Source: Pseudomonas putida (lineage in GTDB: Bacteria > Pseudomonadota > Gammaproteobacteria > Pseudomonadales > Pseudomonadaceae). From it: a DNA stretch of 64,000 bases. Positions 56,087 to 64,000 of the stretch are shown piece after piece (within the stretch, counting starts at the first letter, position 1; every line of letters starts with the position of its first letter). Position numbers and translations under genes: made by a program. The stretch is taken from assembly GCA_041879295.1 (NCBI GenBank), contig CP047152.1, positions 5,151,501 through 5,215,500 on the forward strand. Reading direction: 5' to 3'. Below the pieces are notes generated by a model that ran no database searches, was not told the origin of the DNA, and saw only the letters and a list, made by a program, of their open reading frames with translations.

Positions 56087-56560
56087 TTACTGTTTATAGT
56101 GTTCGGCCAGTGCCACGCACCAGGCCTCGCCGCGAGCCCCCTGCGGCGAAAGGTTCAGCGAGCGTCCACTCGCTTGGGGGCTTATGGTAATGGTCAGGTC
56201 AGGCTTTGGCAAAACGCCCGCACCCTTTTGTGGCCATTCGAACAGGCACAGCGGGTCGCCTTCGAAATAGTCACGAATGCCCATGAACTCAAGCTCCTCC
56301 GGGTCGACCAGGCGATACAGGTCGAAGTGAAAGGCTCGGACCTCGCCGATTTCATAGGGTTCGACCACGGTGAATGTCGGGCTTTTCACAGCACCAGTAT
56401 GGCCCAGACCGCGGATCAGGCCACGCGACAGGGTAGTTTTACCCGCACCCAGGTCGCCTTCAAGGAAAATCACGCCGCGACCACCGGTCACCTCGGCCAG
56501 TGCTGCACCGAATTTGACCGTGGCCTCTTCATCGGCCAGAAACAGATTTAAGCCAGACAC
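56087..56560 (-). CDS. tsaE: tRNA t6A synthesis ATPase TsaE
   Basis: 157 residues. Walker A GDLGAGKTTLSRG near 36, SPTFTVVEPYE near 60 and HFDLYRLVDPEELEFMGI near 76. Part of the TsaBDE complex that makes threonylcarbamoyl-A37. It overlaps nnrD by 13 bp. Confidence 0.96.
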   Translation of the reverse strand: MSGLNLFLADEEATVKFGAALAEVTGGRGVIFLEGDLGAGKTTLSRGLIRGLGHTGAVKSPTFTVVEPYEIGEVRAFHFDLYRLVDPEELEFMGIRDYFEGDPLCLFEWPQKGAGVLPKPDLTITISPQASGRSLNLSPQGARGEAWCVALAEHYKQ

Positions 56561-57408
56561 GCAGAATGCTCCTCCAACAACTCACGAATGACCGGCGCCA
56601 GATCACTGGCCGCCAGGCCTCTACCTTTTATCCCAAGGCGCTCGCCGGCACAGGCGTGCAACCACACCCCCAGACAACCCGCGCCCCAGGCATCCAGGCC
56701 TTGGGCCACCAGTGCCGCCAACACGCCAGTCAGCACATCGCCCAGACCGGCGCCGGCCATCGCCGGGTGCCCGCGCTCGCACACAGCCAGTTGGCCGCTT
56801 GGGGCTGCCACCAGTGTGCCGGCACCTTTGAGTACACAGACGCTGTTATAACGGCGCGCCAGCTTGCGCGCGGCGCCAGGGCGGTCGGCCTGCACCGCCT
56901 CGGTGGAAATACCCAGCAGCCGCGCCGCCTCCCCCGGGTGCGGGGTAAGGATGCTGCCACTGGGCAGGGCCAGCGGGGTGCGCGCCAGCAAATTCAAGGC
57001 ATCGGCATCCCACACTTGCGGCCGCTGGGCGTTGGCCACCGCCGACAACAGGCTGCAGCCCCACGCCGCCTGCCCCAGGCCGGGCCCGACCACCAGTACC
57101 GAGGCGCGCTCCAGCACGCCCATCAGCTGGTTGGCCGAACGGACACCCAGGCACATGACTTCGGGCAGGCGCGCCAGGCTGGCCGACACGTGCTCGGGCC
57201 GGGTTGCCACGCTGACCAGCCCGGCGCCGCAACGCAGGGCGGCTTCGGCGCTGAGCAATACAGCGCCACCGGTACCAAGGTCGCCACCGACCACCAGTAC
57301 ATGGCCAAAGTCGCCTTTGTGGGCATGCGCATGCCGTGCCGGCAGGCGGGCAACCGTCACGCTGCTGAGCAATTGAGGGGCATTACTGGGGTGTTTGGTC
57401 TGTGGCAT
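56548..57408 (-). CDS. nnrD: ADP-dependent NAD(P)H-hydrate dehydratase
   Basis: 286 residues from the ATG at 57408 (GGAG upstream). Only the ribokinase-like dehydratase domain (YjeF C-terminal part) is present: HKGDFGHVLVVGGDLGTGGA near 28, LTPHPGEAARLLG near 155, and AMAGAGLGDVLTGVLAALVA near 222. The epimerase domain (YjeF_N) of the fused E. coli protein is missing, so the epimerase must be a separate gene. Repairs damaged NAD(P)H. Divergent from queG. Confidence 0.93.
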   Translation of the reverse strand: MPQTKHPSNAPQLLSSVTVARLPARHAHAHKGDFGHVLVVGGDLGTGGAVLLSAEAALRCGAGLVSVATRPEHVSASLARLPEVMCLGVRSANQLMGVLERASVLVVGPGLGQAAWGCSLLSAVANAQRPQVWDADALNLLARTPLALPSGSILTPHPGEAARLLGISTEAVQADRPGAARKLARRYNSVCVLKGAGTLVAAPSGQLAVCERGHPAMAGAGLGDVLTGVLAALVAQGLDAWGAGCLGVWLHACAGERLGIKGRGLAASDLAPVIRELLEEHSACLA

Positions 57409-57473
57409 GGGGTCAAAGGCTCCAATGTCTGGCAGAATTATACGCACCTGAGCCCGTATTGCCTTGCCCATCC

Positions 57474-58538
57474 ATGTCCGCCTCCACACCTGACCTCGCC
57501 CAATTGGCCCAATCGATCAAGATGTGGGGCCAGGAACTCGGTTTTGCCCATGTTGGCATCGCCGGGGTTGACCTTGGCGAACACGAACACCACCTGCAGC
57601 GTTGGCTCGACGCCGGCTATCAGGGTGAGATGGAATACCTGGGCGCCCACGGCAGCAAAAGGTCACACCCCGACCAACTGATCCCCGGCACCGTACGCGT
57701 GGTCTCGCTACGTATGGACTACCTGCCCGGCGACACGCAGATGGCGCAGCGTCTGGCCCAGCCGGAAAAGGCCTACGTGTCGCGCTACGCGCTTGGCCGG
57801 GACTACCACAAGCTGGTGCGTAAGCGCGTGCAGTTCCTCGCCGACCGCATCCAGGAAGCTGTCGGCCCGTTCGGCTACCGCGCGTTTGTAGACAGCGCCC
57901 CGGTACTGGAAAAAGCCCTGGCCGAACAGGCCGGGCTGGGCTGGATCGGCAAGAACACGCTGTTGCTCAACCGCAAGGCGGGTAGCTATTTCTTTCTTGC
58001 CGAACTGTTCGTCGACCTGCCGCTACCGGTGGACGAAGCCACCACCAGCGAACACTGCGGGCGTTGCCAGGCCTGTCTGGACATCTGCCCGACACAGGCG
58101 TTTGTCGGGCCTTACGTGCTGGATGCGCGACGCTGCATCTCGTACCTGACCATCGAGCTGAGGGGCGCGATCCCTGTCGAGTTACGCGCAAAGATGGGCA
58201 ACCGGGTGTTCGGTTGCGACGACTGTCAGATCGTCTGCCCGTGGAACCGCTTTGCCAAGCACAGCCAGGAGCAGGATTTCCAGCCACGGCATGGGCTGGA
58301 AAATACGGACCTGGCGGCGATGTTCCTGTGGGACGAACGCACCTTCCTGCGCAAGACCGAGGGCGGGCCTTTGCGGCGGGCGGGGTACGAGCGTTTTTTG
58401 CGCAACCTGGCGGTAGGGTTGGGCAATGCGCCGTCGACGATTCCGGTGATCGAGGCGCTGAAGGCCAGGCGTGACGATGAATCGGAATTGGTGCGCGAGC
58501 ATGTGGAGTGGGCGCTGGCCCGACACGGAGCTCAATAG
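57474..58538 (+). CDS. queG: Epoxyqueuosine reductase
   Basis: 354 residues from the ATG at 57474. Two 4Fe-4S motifs (CGRCQACLDICPTQAF and GCDDCQIVCPWN) and the QueG segments GYQGEMEYLGAHG near 44 and LGWIGKNTLLLNRKAGSYFF near 155 are intact; a C-terminal HEAT-like region follows. Last step of queuosine synthesis in tRNA, using cobalamin. Confidence 0.95.
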   Translation: MSASTPDLAQLAQSIKMWGQELGFAHVGIAGVDLGEHEHHLQRWLDAGYQGEMEYLGAHGSKRSHPDQLIPGTVRVVSLRMDYLPGDTQMAQRLAQPEKAYVSRYALGRDYHKLVRKRVQFLADRIQEAVGPFGYRAFVDSAPVLEKALAEQAGLGWIGKNTLLLNRKAGSYFFLAELFVDLPLPVDEATTSEHCGRCQACLDICPTQAFVGPYVLDARRCISYLTIELRGAIPVELRAKMGNRVFGCDDCQIVCPWNRFAKHSQEQDFQPRHGLENTDLAAMFLWDERTFLRKTEGGPLRRAGYERFLRNLAVGLGNAPSTIPVIEALKARRDDESELVREHVEWALARHGAQ

Positions 58539-58563
58539 CGACCAGCCTCAGAGCATGCGCCAT

Positions 58564-58654
58564 CCTTGTGGGAGCGGGCGCGCCCGCGAAGCAGGCAACA
58601 CAGGTAATGGCACCGGCTTCGCCGGTGTTCGCGGGCACGCCCGCTCCCACAAGG
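58564..58654. repeat. Inverted REP pair
   Basis: Arms 58564-58590 and 58628-58654 (27 bp, core GCGGGC-GCCCGC) between convergent queG and the TRIC-type gene, with a small GCCGG/CCGGC hairpin in the loop. Confidence 0.82.
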
Positions 58655-58678
58655 GCCATGTTGCGCTTGTAAATTGCG

Positions 58679-59290
58679 TCACTGCTGGTCGTTGTAGTGG
58701 AACTTGGGCATTTCCCAGTGGAAGCGGATTGCCAACAGGCGCACCAGGAAGCCGCCAAACAGTGTGAGCAACATCGCCTGTTCTGCCGGCACCTTGAAAT
58801 ACACGCAACCCAGATAAAACCAGGCTGCCGCAAACGACACGCTGGCATACAGCTCTCGGCGGAACACCAGCGGGATGTCGTTGCAGAAGATATCCCGCAG
58901 GATCCCGCCAAACACACCGGTGATCACCCCGCTGATCGACGCCACCAGCATGCCCTGCCCCATCTCCAGCGCCGTCATGCAGCCAATCAGGGTAAATGCC
59001 ACCAGCCCCAGGGCATCGAGTACCAGGAACAGCGAGCGAAGGCGGCGCATCATTGGCGCAATGAAAATGGTCAGCAGCGCCGCAAGGCTGGTCAGCACCA
59101 GGTACTCAGGGTGCTTCACCCAGGTCAGCGGGTAGTGCCCGAGCAGCACATCACGCACCGAGCCGCCCCCAAGCGCAGTAACGCAGGCGATCAGCACCAC
59201 GCCAAACCAGTCCATGCCGCGACGCCCGGCAGACAGCGCGCCAGTCATGGCTTCGGCGGTAATGGCGATAAGGTAGAGCATCAGCAACAT
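58679..59290 (-). CDS. TRIC/UPF0126-family membrane protein
   Basis: 203 residues from the ATG at 59290, seven predicted helices in two repeated halves. Each half has the family motif GGGSVRDVLLG (near 46) and GGILRDIFCNDIPLVFRREL (near 130). Bacterial relatives are trimeric cation channels or glycine-import proteins (YadS/YicG group). The frame extends upstream to 59482 but that part is not hydrophobic. Confidence 0.88.
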   Translation of the reverse strand: MLLMLYLIAITAEAMTGALSAGRRGMDWFGVVLIACVTALGGGSVRDVLLGHYPLTWVKHPEYLVLTSLAALLTIFIAPMMRRLRSLFLVLDALGLVAFTLIGCMTALEMGQGMLVASISGVITGVFGGILRDIFCNDIPLVFRRELYASVSFAAAWFYLGCVYFKVPAEQAMLLTLFGGFLVRLLAIRFHWEMPKFHYNDQQ

Positions 59291-59381
59291 GGTGCGGGTC
59301 CGTGCAGGAAAGGCGCGCAGTCTAACCAGTTGCCCAAGGCACCAAAAGGGGGCGCAGATACAATATCTGCGCCGTTTTGAA

Positions 59382-59924
59382 TCACAACTTGATGAAGTGC
59401 TCGCGATAGTGACGCAATTCGGCGATCGATTCGCGGATATCGTCAAGCGCCAGGTGGGTATTGCCCTTCTTGAAGCTGTCACGCACGTTCGGCGCCCAGC
59501 GCGCGGCCAGTTCCTTCAGCGTAGAGACATCCAGGTTGCGGTAGTGGAAGTAGTTTTCCAGATTGCGCATGTGACGGTAGAGGAATCGACGATCCTGGCA
59601 AATGCTGTTGCCGCAGATCGGCGACTTGCCTTTAGGCACCCACTGCTCAAGGAAGGCGATGGTCTGTGCCTCGGCTTCGGCCATGCTGATCTTGCTCTCG
59701 CGCACGCGCTGGGTCAGCCCCGAAGCACCATGGGTACGGGTATTCCACTCGTCCATGCGCGCCAGCACTTCGTCACTGTGGTGGATGGCGATCACCGGCC
59801 CTTCGGCCAAGGTGTTCAGCTCGCTGTCAGTGACGATGGTGGCCATTTCGATGATGACATCGCTGTCCGGATCCAGGCCGGTCATTTCCAGGTCGATCCA
59901 GATCAGGTTCTGTGGGTTTTGCAT
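59382..59924 (-). CDS. orn: Oligoribonuclease
   Basis: 180 residues from the ATG at 59924 ([20 protein letters not shown]). DEDDh exonuclease with IDLEMTGLD at the start, [15 protein letters not shown] near 87 and a late [18 protein letters not shown] containing the catalytic Asp. Degrades di- to pentaribonucleotides, including pGpG from c-di-GMP. Divergent from rsgA. Confidence 0.96.
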   Translation of the reverse strand: MQNPQNLIWIDLEMTGLDPDSDVIIEMATIVTDSELNTLAEGPVIAIHHSDEVLARMDEWNTRTHGASGLTQRVRESKISMAEAEAQTIAFLEQWVPKGKSPICGNSICQDRRFLYRHMRNLENYFHYRNLDVSTLKELAARWAPNVRDSFKKGNTHLALDDIRESIAELRHYREHFIKL

Positions 59925-60075
59925 GCAGGGGCTCCTCATATAGGCGATCATATTAGCCTAGTGGCCAAGGCACGCCCATTCACGGCATAAAGCTGGGCGG
60001 AATAGTCCAGCGGCTGGCGTGCTAAACTGCGTGCCGTTTTCAATGCCCACGCCGGGCCTCTCTTACGGTACCTTC

Positions 60076-61095
60076 ATGGCCAAACGCCAGCTCAATCGCC
60101 GCCAAAACTGGCGGATCGAAAAAATCCAGGGTGAGCGCGCCGCTCGCGCGGCCAAACGCGAGCAGCATGCACTGCAGGAACTGGAGGGTGGCGACCTGGG
60201 GCCGGAGCAACTTGGCCTGGTGATCGCACACTTCGGCGTACAGGTAGAAGTGGAAGCCCAGGACGGCGACACCGCGGGCCAGGTGTTCCGCTGTCACTTG
60301 CGTGCCAACCTGCCAGCACTGGTCACCGGCGACCGCGTGGTATGGCGTGCGGGCAACCAGGGCATTGGCGTGATCGTGGCACAGATGCCACGCAGCACCG
60401 AATTGTGCCGGCCGAACAACCATGGCCAGCTCAAGCCCGTGGCTGCCAACGTCGACCTGATCGTGATCGTGTTCGCCCCGGCGCCGGAACCACACCCGAA
60501 CCTGATCGACCGCTATCTGGTAGCGGCCGAGCACGCCGGCCTGCGTCCGCTGCTGCTGCTGAACAAGGCCGACCTGATCAACGACGAGAACGGCCCCGGC
60601 CTGCATGCGCTGCTGGAGGTCTACCGCGAGCTGGGTTACCCGCTGCTGGAAGTATCGGCACATCAGGGCGACGGCATGCAGCGCCTGCAGCAGCTCCTTG
60701 ACGGCCACATCAGTGTGTTCGTCGGCCAGTCAGGGGTAGGCAAGTCGTCGCTGGTCAACAGCCTGCTGCCGGACGCCGGCACCCGTGTCGGAGACCTGTC
60801 GGAATGGTCTGGCCAGGGTACTCACACCACCACCACGGCGCGGCTGTACCACTTCCCCAACGGCGGCGACCTGATCGACTCGCCGGGCATTCGCGAGTTC
60901 GGCCTTGGCCATGTCAGCCGCGACGACGTGGAAGATGGCTTCATCGAGTTTCGCGACTTGTTCGGCACCTGCCGCTTCCGCGACTGCAAGCATGACCGCG
61001 AACCGGGCTGCGCGCTGCTCAAGGCACTGGAAGAGGGGCGCATCAAGCCGCAGCGCATGAACAGCTATCGCTCGATCATCGCCAGCCTGACTTGA
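60076..61095 (+). CDS. rsgA: Ribosome small-subunit biogenesis GTPase RsgA
   Basis: 339 residues from the ATG at 60076 ([16 protein letters not shown]). OB domain (about 40-110), circularly permuted GTPase with NKADLIND (G4) before the P-loop [15 protein letters not shown] near 217, [12 protein letters not shown] near 267, and a Cys/His zinc motif ([17 protein letters not shown]). Acts in 30S maturation. Confidence 0.96.
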   Translation: MAKRQLNRRQNWRIEKIQGERAARAAKREQHALQELEGGDLGPEQLGLVIAHFGVQVEVEAQDGDTAGQVFRCHLRANLPALVTGDRVVWRAGNQGIGVIVAQMPRSTELCRPNNHGQLKPVAANVDLIVIVFAPAPEPHPNLIDRYLVAAEHAGLRPLLLLNKADLINDENGPGLHALLEVYRELGYPLLEVSAHQGDGMQRLQQLLDGHISVFVGQSGVGKSSLVNSLLPDAGTRVGDLSEWSGQGTHTTTTARLYHFPNGGDLIDSPGIREFGLGHVSRDDVEDGFIEFRDLFGTCRFRDCKHDREPGCALLKALEEGRIKPQRMNSYRSIIASLT

Positions 61096-61126
61096 AACAG
61101 CTACGCTCGCCGTGGCATTTGCGCTG

Positions 61127-61361
61127 CCGGTGAGATCGAGCGCCGCCCGCGCGGCGCATCGCGAGCTGCGCTCGCTCCTACGTTTGTTTCGGGCCAGTAA
61201 CGCCAGTGCAGGCGCGCGCGACCGCCTGCTCGTACCACGCGATATCGAGACATGCGCCCAGGCATTCGCGCACAAATCCCACAGGAATGATTGGCCCGAA
61301 ACAAACGTAGGAGCGAGCGCAGCTCGCGATGCGCCGCGCGGGCGGCGCTCGATCTCACCGG
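61127..61361. repeat. Long inverted-repeat element, copy 3
   Basis: Perfect 70-bp inverted arms (61127-61196, 61292-61361) around a 95-bp core, between the convergent rsgA and motB stops. Same arms as copy 1, core oriented as in copy 2. Confidence 0.92.
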
Positions 61362-61410
61362 CGCTTCAACCTTTCCGCCAACCCCCTGTCAGCCCTGATG
61401 CCGCCAGGAC

Positions 61411-62439
61411 CTACTGCTCCTTGGCGTCATCCATCTTAAGCGTACCCTCTTCGAAGATGTTCAGCTTCTGGCGCAGTTCACGCGGCTGCATCGGCGCCTG
61501 TTCGCTCTGCGCAGCCGGTGCCGAAGCCCCTGGCGCCGCGTCACCGGCTGGCGGTGCAGCGGGCTCGGCGGCCGGAGCTTGTGGCGTACCCTGCTCACCC
61601 TCGATATTGCGCTGGGCTTTCTTGGTCAGCACGATGATGTCGATGCGCCGATTGACCGGGTTGAACGGGTCCTTGCGGTCGAACAGCGATGACGAGGCGT
61701 AACCCACCACCCGCGCCACCTGGCTGTCTGGGTAACCACCCGCCACCAGAGCACGACGTGCGGCGTTGGCGCGGTTGGCCGACAGCTCCCAGTTACCGTA
61801 CTCACCGGTGCCAGCATACGGCTTGGCATCGGTGTGGCCGCTGATGCTGATCTTGTTAGGCACCGCCTTGATGGTATCGGCCATGGCCAGCAGGATATCT
61901 TCGAAGTATGGCTGCAGGCGCGCGCTACCAATATCGAACATCGGCCGGTTCTCGGCATCCATGATCTGGATGCGCAGGCCGTCCTGGGTGATCTCGAACA
62001 GGATCTGGTCCTTGAACTTCTGCAACTGTGGATTCTCTTCCACCTTGTTCTGCAGTTCCTGCAGCAACAGCTCCAGACGCTCACGCTCCACCTGCTCGGC
62101 CATGGTCTCGACCTGGTCCTTGCTTAGCTGTGTGGTGGACTCCTGCGTCGGTTCGGCCTTCACTTCCGGGTTGATGGTCTTCTCCGGCGCCAGCTCAGGC
62201 GAACCGCCCAGGTCGATGACGTAGGGCGTGCCGCTTTCCGAGAAACCGATCGGGTCCTTGAAGTAGCCGGCAATGGCGATCTTCTGCTCTGGCGTGGCCG
62301 TGGACAACAGCCACAGCACCAGGAAGAACGCCATCATCGCCGTGGCGAAGTCGGCAAAGGCGATTTTCCAGGCGCCACCATGGTGGCCGCCGCCAAAGCG
62401 CTTTACGCGCTTGACGATGATGGGCTGATTGTTCTCCAT
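61411..62439 (-). CDS. motB: Flagellar motor stator protein MotB
   Basis: 342 residues. One N-terminal membrane helix with the proton-binding Asp in AFADFATAMMAFFLVLWLLS (about 26-45), a plug/linker, and an OmpA-like peptidoglycan-binding domain (ISGHTDAKPYAGTGEYGN near 202, then ANAARRALV). Pro/Ala-rich C-terminal tail. 3 bp after motA. Confidence 0.96.
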   Translation of the reverse strand: MENNQPIIVKRVKRFGGGHHGGAWKIAFADFATAMMAFFLVLWLLSTATPEQKIAIAGYFKDPIGFSESGTPYVIDLGGSPELAPEKTINPEVKAEPTQESTTQLSKDQVETMAEQVERERLELLLQELQNKVEENPQLQKFKDQILFEITQDGLRIQIMDAENRPMFDIGSARLQPYFEDILLAMADTIKAVPNKISISGHTDAKPYAGTGEYGNWELSANRANAARRALVAGGYPDSQVARVVGYASSSLFDRKDPFNPVNRRIDIIVLTKKAQRNIEGEQGTPQAPAAEPAAPPAGDAAPGASAPAAQSEQAPMQPRELRQKLNIFEEGTLKMDDAKEQ

Positions 62440-62442
62440 GAC

Positions 62443-63294
62443 TCAGCGACCGCGAACCGCTTGTTCCAGTTCGGCGAAGCTTGGGCGATGCTTGGGATAC
62501 AGCACCTTGCGCCCGAACTCGACTGCAAGCGAAGGTGGCATGCCCGAGGCGGAGGCGACCAGCGAGGCCTTGATTGATTCGTAGAGGTTCAGCTCTTCCT
62601 TGGCATCGTGTTCCAGGCACTTGGCCAAAGGACCGAAGAAACCGTAAGCCGCCAGAATACCGAAGAAGGTACCCACCAGCGCCGCACCTACGTGCATGCC
62701 GATGGCGGCCTGGTCGCCATCGCCCAGCGAGGCCATGGTCACCACGATACCCAGTACCGCCGCAACGATACCGAAGCCGGGCATACCGTCGGCAATGCCG
62801 GTCACCGCATGGGACGGGTGCTCCAGCTCTTCTTTCATGCTCAGCAGTTCCATGTCGAACAGGCCCTCGAGCTCGTGCGGGGCCATGTTGCCGGTGGACA
62901 TGATGCGCAGGTAGTCACAGACGAACGCAGTCATGCGCTCATCGGCCAGTACCGTCGGGTACTTGGCGAAGATCGGGCTGGCAGCGGCGTCCTCGATGTC
63001 GGCCTCGATGGCCATCATGCCTTCGCGACGGCTCTTGTTGAGGATTTCGTAAACAAGGCCCAACACCTCCAGGTAGAAGGCATGGCTGAAGCGCGAGCCG
63101 AACATCTTCATCGACTTCTTGATGACATGCATGGTCATGTGGCCAGGGTTGGCCTGCAGGAATGCACCAAAGGCCGCACCGCCGATGATCAGTACTTCGA
63201 ACGGCTGGATAAGGGCTGCGATCTTGCCGTGGGAGAGTACGTAGCCGCCGAGCACGCTCGCGAATACGACGATGATGCCGATAATTTTAGCCAT
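62443..63294 (-). CDS. motA: Flagellar motor stator protein MotA
   Basis: 283 residues, four membrane helices; family stretch GDGDQAAIGMHVGAALVGTF near 193, and cytoplasmic charged loop with RREGMMAIEADIEDA near 90. Forms a 5:2 ion channel with MotB. Confidence 0.96.
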   Translation of the reverse strand: MAKIIGIIVVFASVLGGYVLSHGKIAALIQPFEVLIIGGAAFGAFLQANPGHMTMHVIKKSMKMFGSRFSHAFYLEVLGLVYEILNKSRREGMMAIEADIEDAAASPIFAKYPTVLADERMTAFVCDYLRIMSTGNMAPHELEGLFDMELLSMKEELEHPSHAVTGIADGMPGFGIVAAVLGIVVTMASLGDGDQAAIGMHVGAALVGTFFGILAAYGFFGPLAKCLEHDAKEELNLYESIKASLVASASGMPPSLAVEFGRKVLYPKHRPSFAELEQAVRGR

Positions 63295-63424
63295 AGGTTC
63301 AAAGCACTTGCTGTCGTGGTCAGGGGAAGAGACGGGAGCTTTAAAACTCTTCTTCTACTTATCGGCAGAACTGCGCCAGACTATAGCCACTCAATGCGAA
63401 AAGCCAGTTCGGACTGATGTCAAA

Positions 63425-64000
63425 ATGCCAATTGAAACCAAGGTGCCCACTCAGGCCCCGCGTACGCTAGAGGCCTGGGTAAAGCTGCTCGAGAGTGTTC
63501 GCATCCCCGTGCCGAAGCACAGCTACGACCGGGTCATGGCTGCCATCCACGATAGCCGCCGCTCGCTGCGCGATATCGCCGAACTGATGCAAGATAGCCC
63601 GGCGCTGGTGCTGTCAGTGATGCGCGAAGCCAATCACCCCACCAATGCCAGCCTCGCCGAGCCCGCCGAGAGCCTGGAAGTCGCCCTCAACCGCCTGGGC
63701 CTGGAGCGCAGCGAGCAGCTTCTCAAACGCTTGCCGACACTGCCCGTGGAGGAGATTCCGCCGGTACTGTGCCAGTTCCAGATGATCAGCCAGCATGCGG
63801 CACAGCAGGCCAGCGGCCTGTTCGCCAGCCGCCTGGCACGGCTGTGGCAAGAGATTCACTGGGGCAGCCTGCTGTTCCTGTCGCCACTCTGGCCACTGGC
63901 ACTGGCCTACCCCAAGCTGCTCGACGCCTGGGAACTGCGGGTTATCCACAAAGGTGAAGACGCCGCCCACGTCGAGGAAGAACTGTTTGGCGTGCGCATC
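63425..64000 (+). CDS. HDOD-domain protein, start only (runs off the window)
   Basis: 192 codons from the ATG at 63425 to the window end, still open. The start reads MPIETKVPTQAPRTLEAWVK, then an HDOD-like segment (RIPVPKHSYDRVMAAIHDSR, SLRDIAELMQDSPALVLSVM, and LEVALNRLGLERSEQLL). HDOD domains occur in signalling proteins without the HD catalytic pair. Divergent from motA with about 130 bp between. Confidence 0.78.
   Translation, partial: MPIETKVPTQAPRTLEAWVKLLESVRIPVPKHSYDRVMAAIHDSRRSLRDIAELMQDSPALVLSVMREANHPTNASLAEPAESLEVALNRLGLERSEQLLKRLPTLPVEEIPPVLCQFQMISQHAAQQASGLFASRLARLWQEIHWGSLLFLSPLWPLALAYPKLLDAWELRVIHKGEDAAHVEEELFGVRI

Overview
The window looks like a chromosomal stretch from a member of the Pseudomonas putida group. 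It is GC-rich and holds a housekeeping set that matches my recall of P. putida gene order: cbpA, the branched-chain amino acid operon braCDEFG, pncB-nadE-azurin, ygiQ, dnaB, rplI/rpsR/rpsF, rlmB-rnr, two tRNA-Leu genes, purA, hisZ, hflC/hflK/hflX-hfq-miaA-mutL-amiB-tsaE-nnrD, queG, orn, rsgA, motAB. Species-type REP palindromes lie in the gaps. The species call rests on protein recall and synteny; no database search was run.

Layout. 1-12.3 kb: chaperones (cbpA, an Hsp70-like protein), a PerM-type membrane protein, PsiF, a lipase-like hydrolase, OsmE, a ferritin-like protein, an AsmA-like protein, an exported protein made of nine 15-residue repeats, a FabR-like regulator, an AGE-family isomerase and an SDR. 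12.3-12.9 kb: gene-free DNA with DnaA-box-like motifs. 12.9-18 kb: bra operon. 18.5-24.5 kb: NAD salvage, azurin, a possible 29-residue small ORF, a LOG-family protein, YgiQ.

24.5-30.2 kb is an AT-richer accessory insert between ygiQ and dnaB. It carries an IS66-type element with 8-bp target duplications but no tnpA. Next to it, on the opposite strand to the flanking genes, is a compact three-gene unit: a 32-residue peptide gene, a stand-alone YcaO enzyme and a one-piece ABC exporter. I read this as a candidate undescribed ribosomally made, post-translationally modified peptide (RiPP) locus, and it is the most interesting system here.

30.2-40.7 kb: dnaB, the rpsF-rpsR-DUF2232-rplI operon, rnr-rlmB, a tRNA-Leu pair, and a ferric-iron type ABC binding protein and permease without an ATPase. 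40.8-42.2 kb: a decayed type VI secretion locus: half an hcp gene joined to the tail of a lost protein, then two paralogous small membrane proteins (candidate immunity proteins) separated by a transposase scrap. 42.8-64 kb: a chemoreceptor, purA, hisZ, the hfl-hfq-mutL-amiB superoperon, queG, orn, rsgA, motAB and the start of an HDOD-domain gene running off the end.

A second unexplained signal is a roughly 220-bp element with 59-75-bp inverted arms around a conserved ~97-bp core, present three times (3953-4168, 42488-42734, 61127-61361). The two arms of a copy share changes not seen in the other copies.
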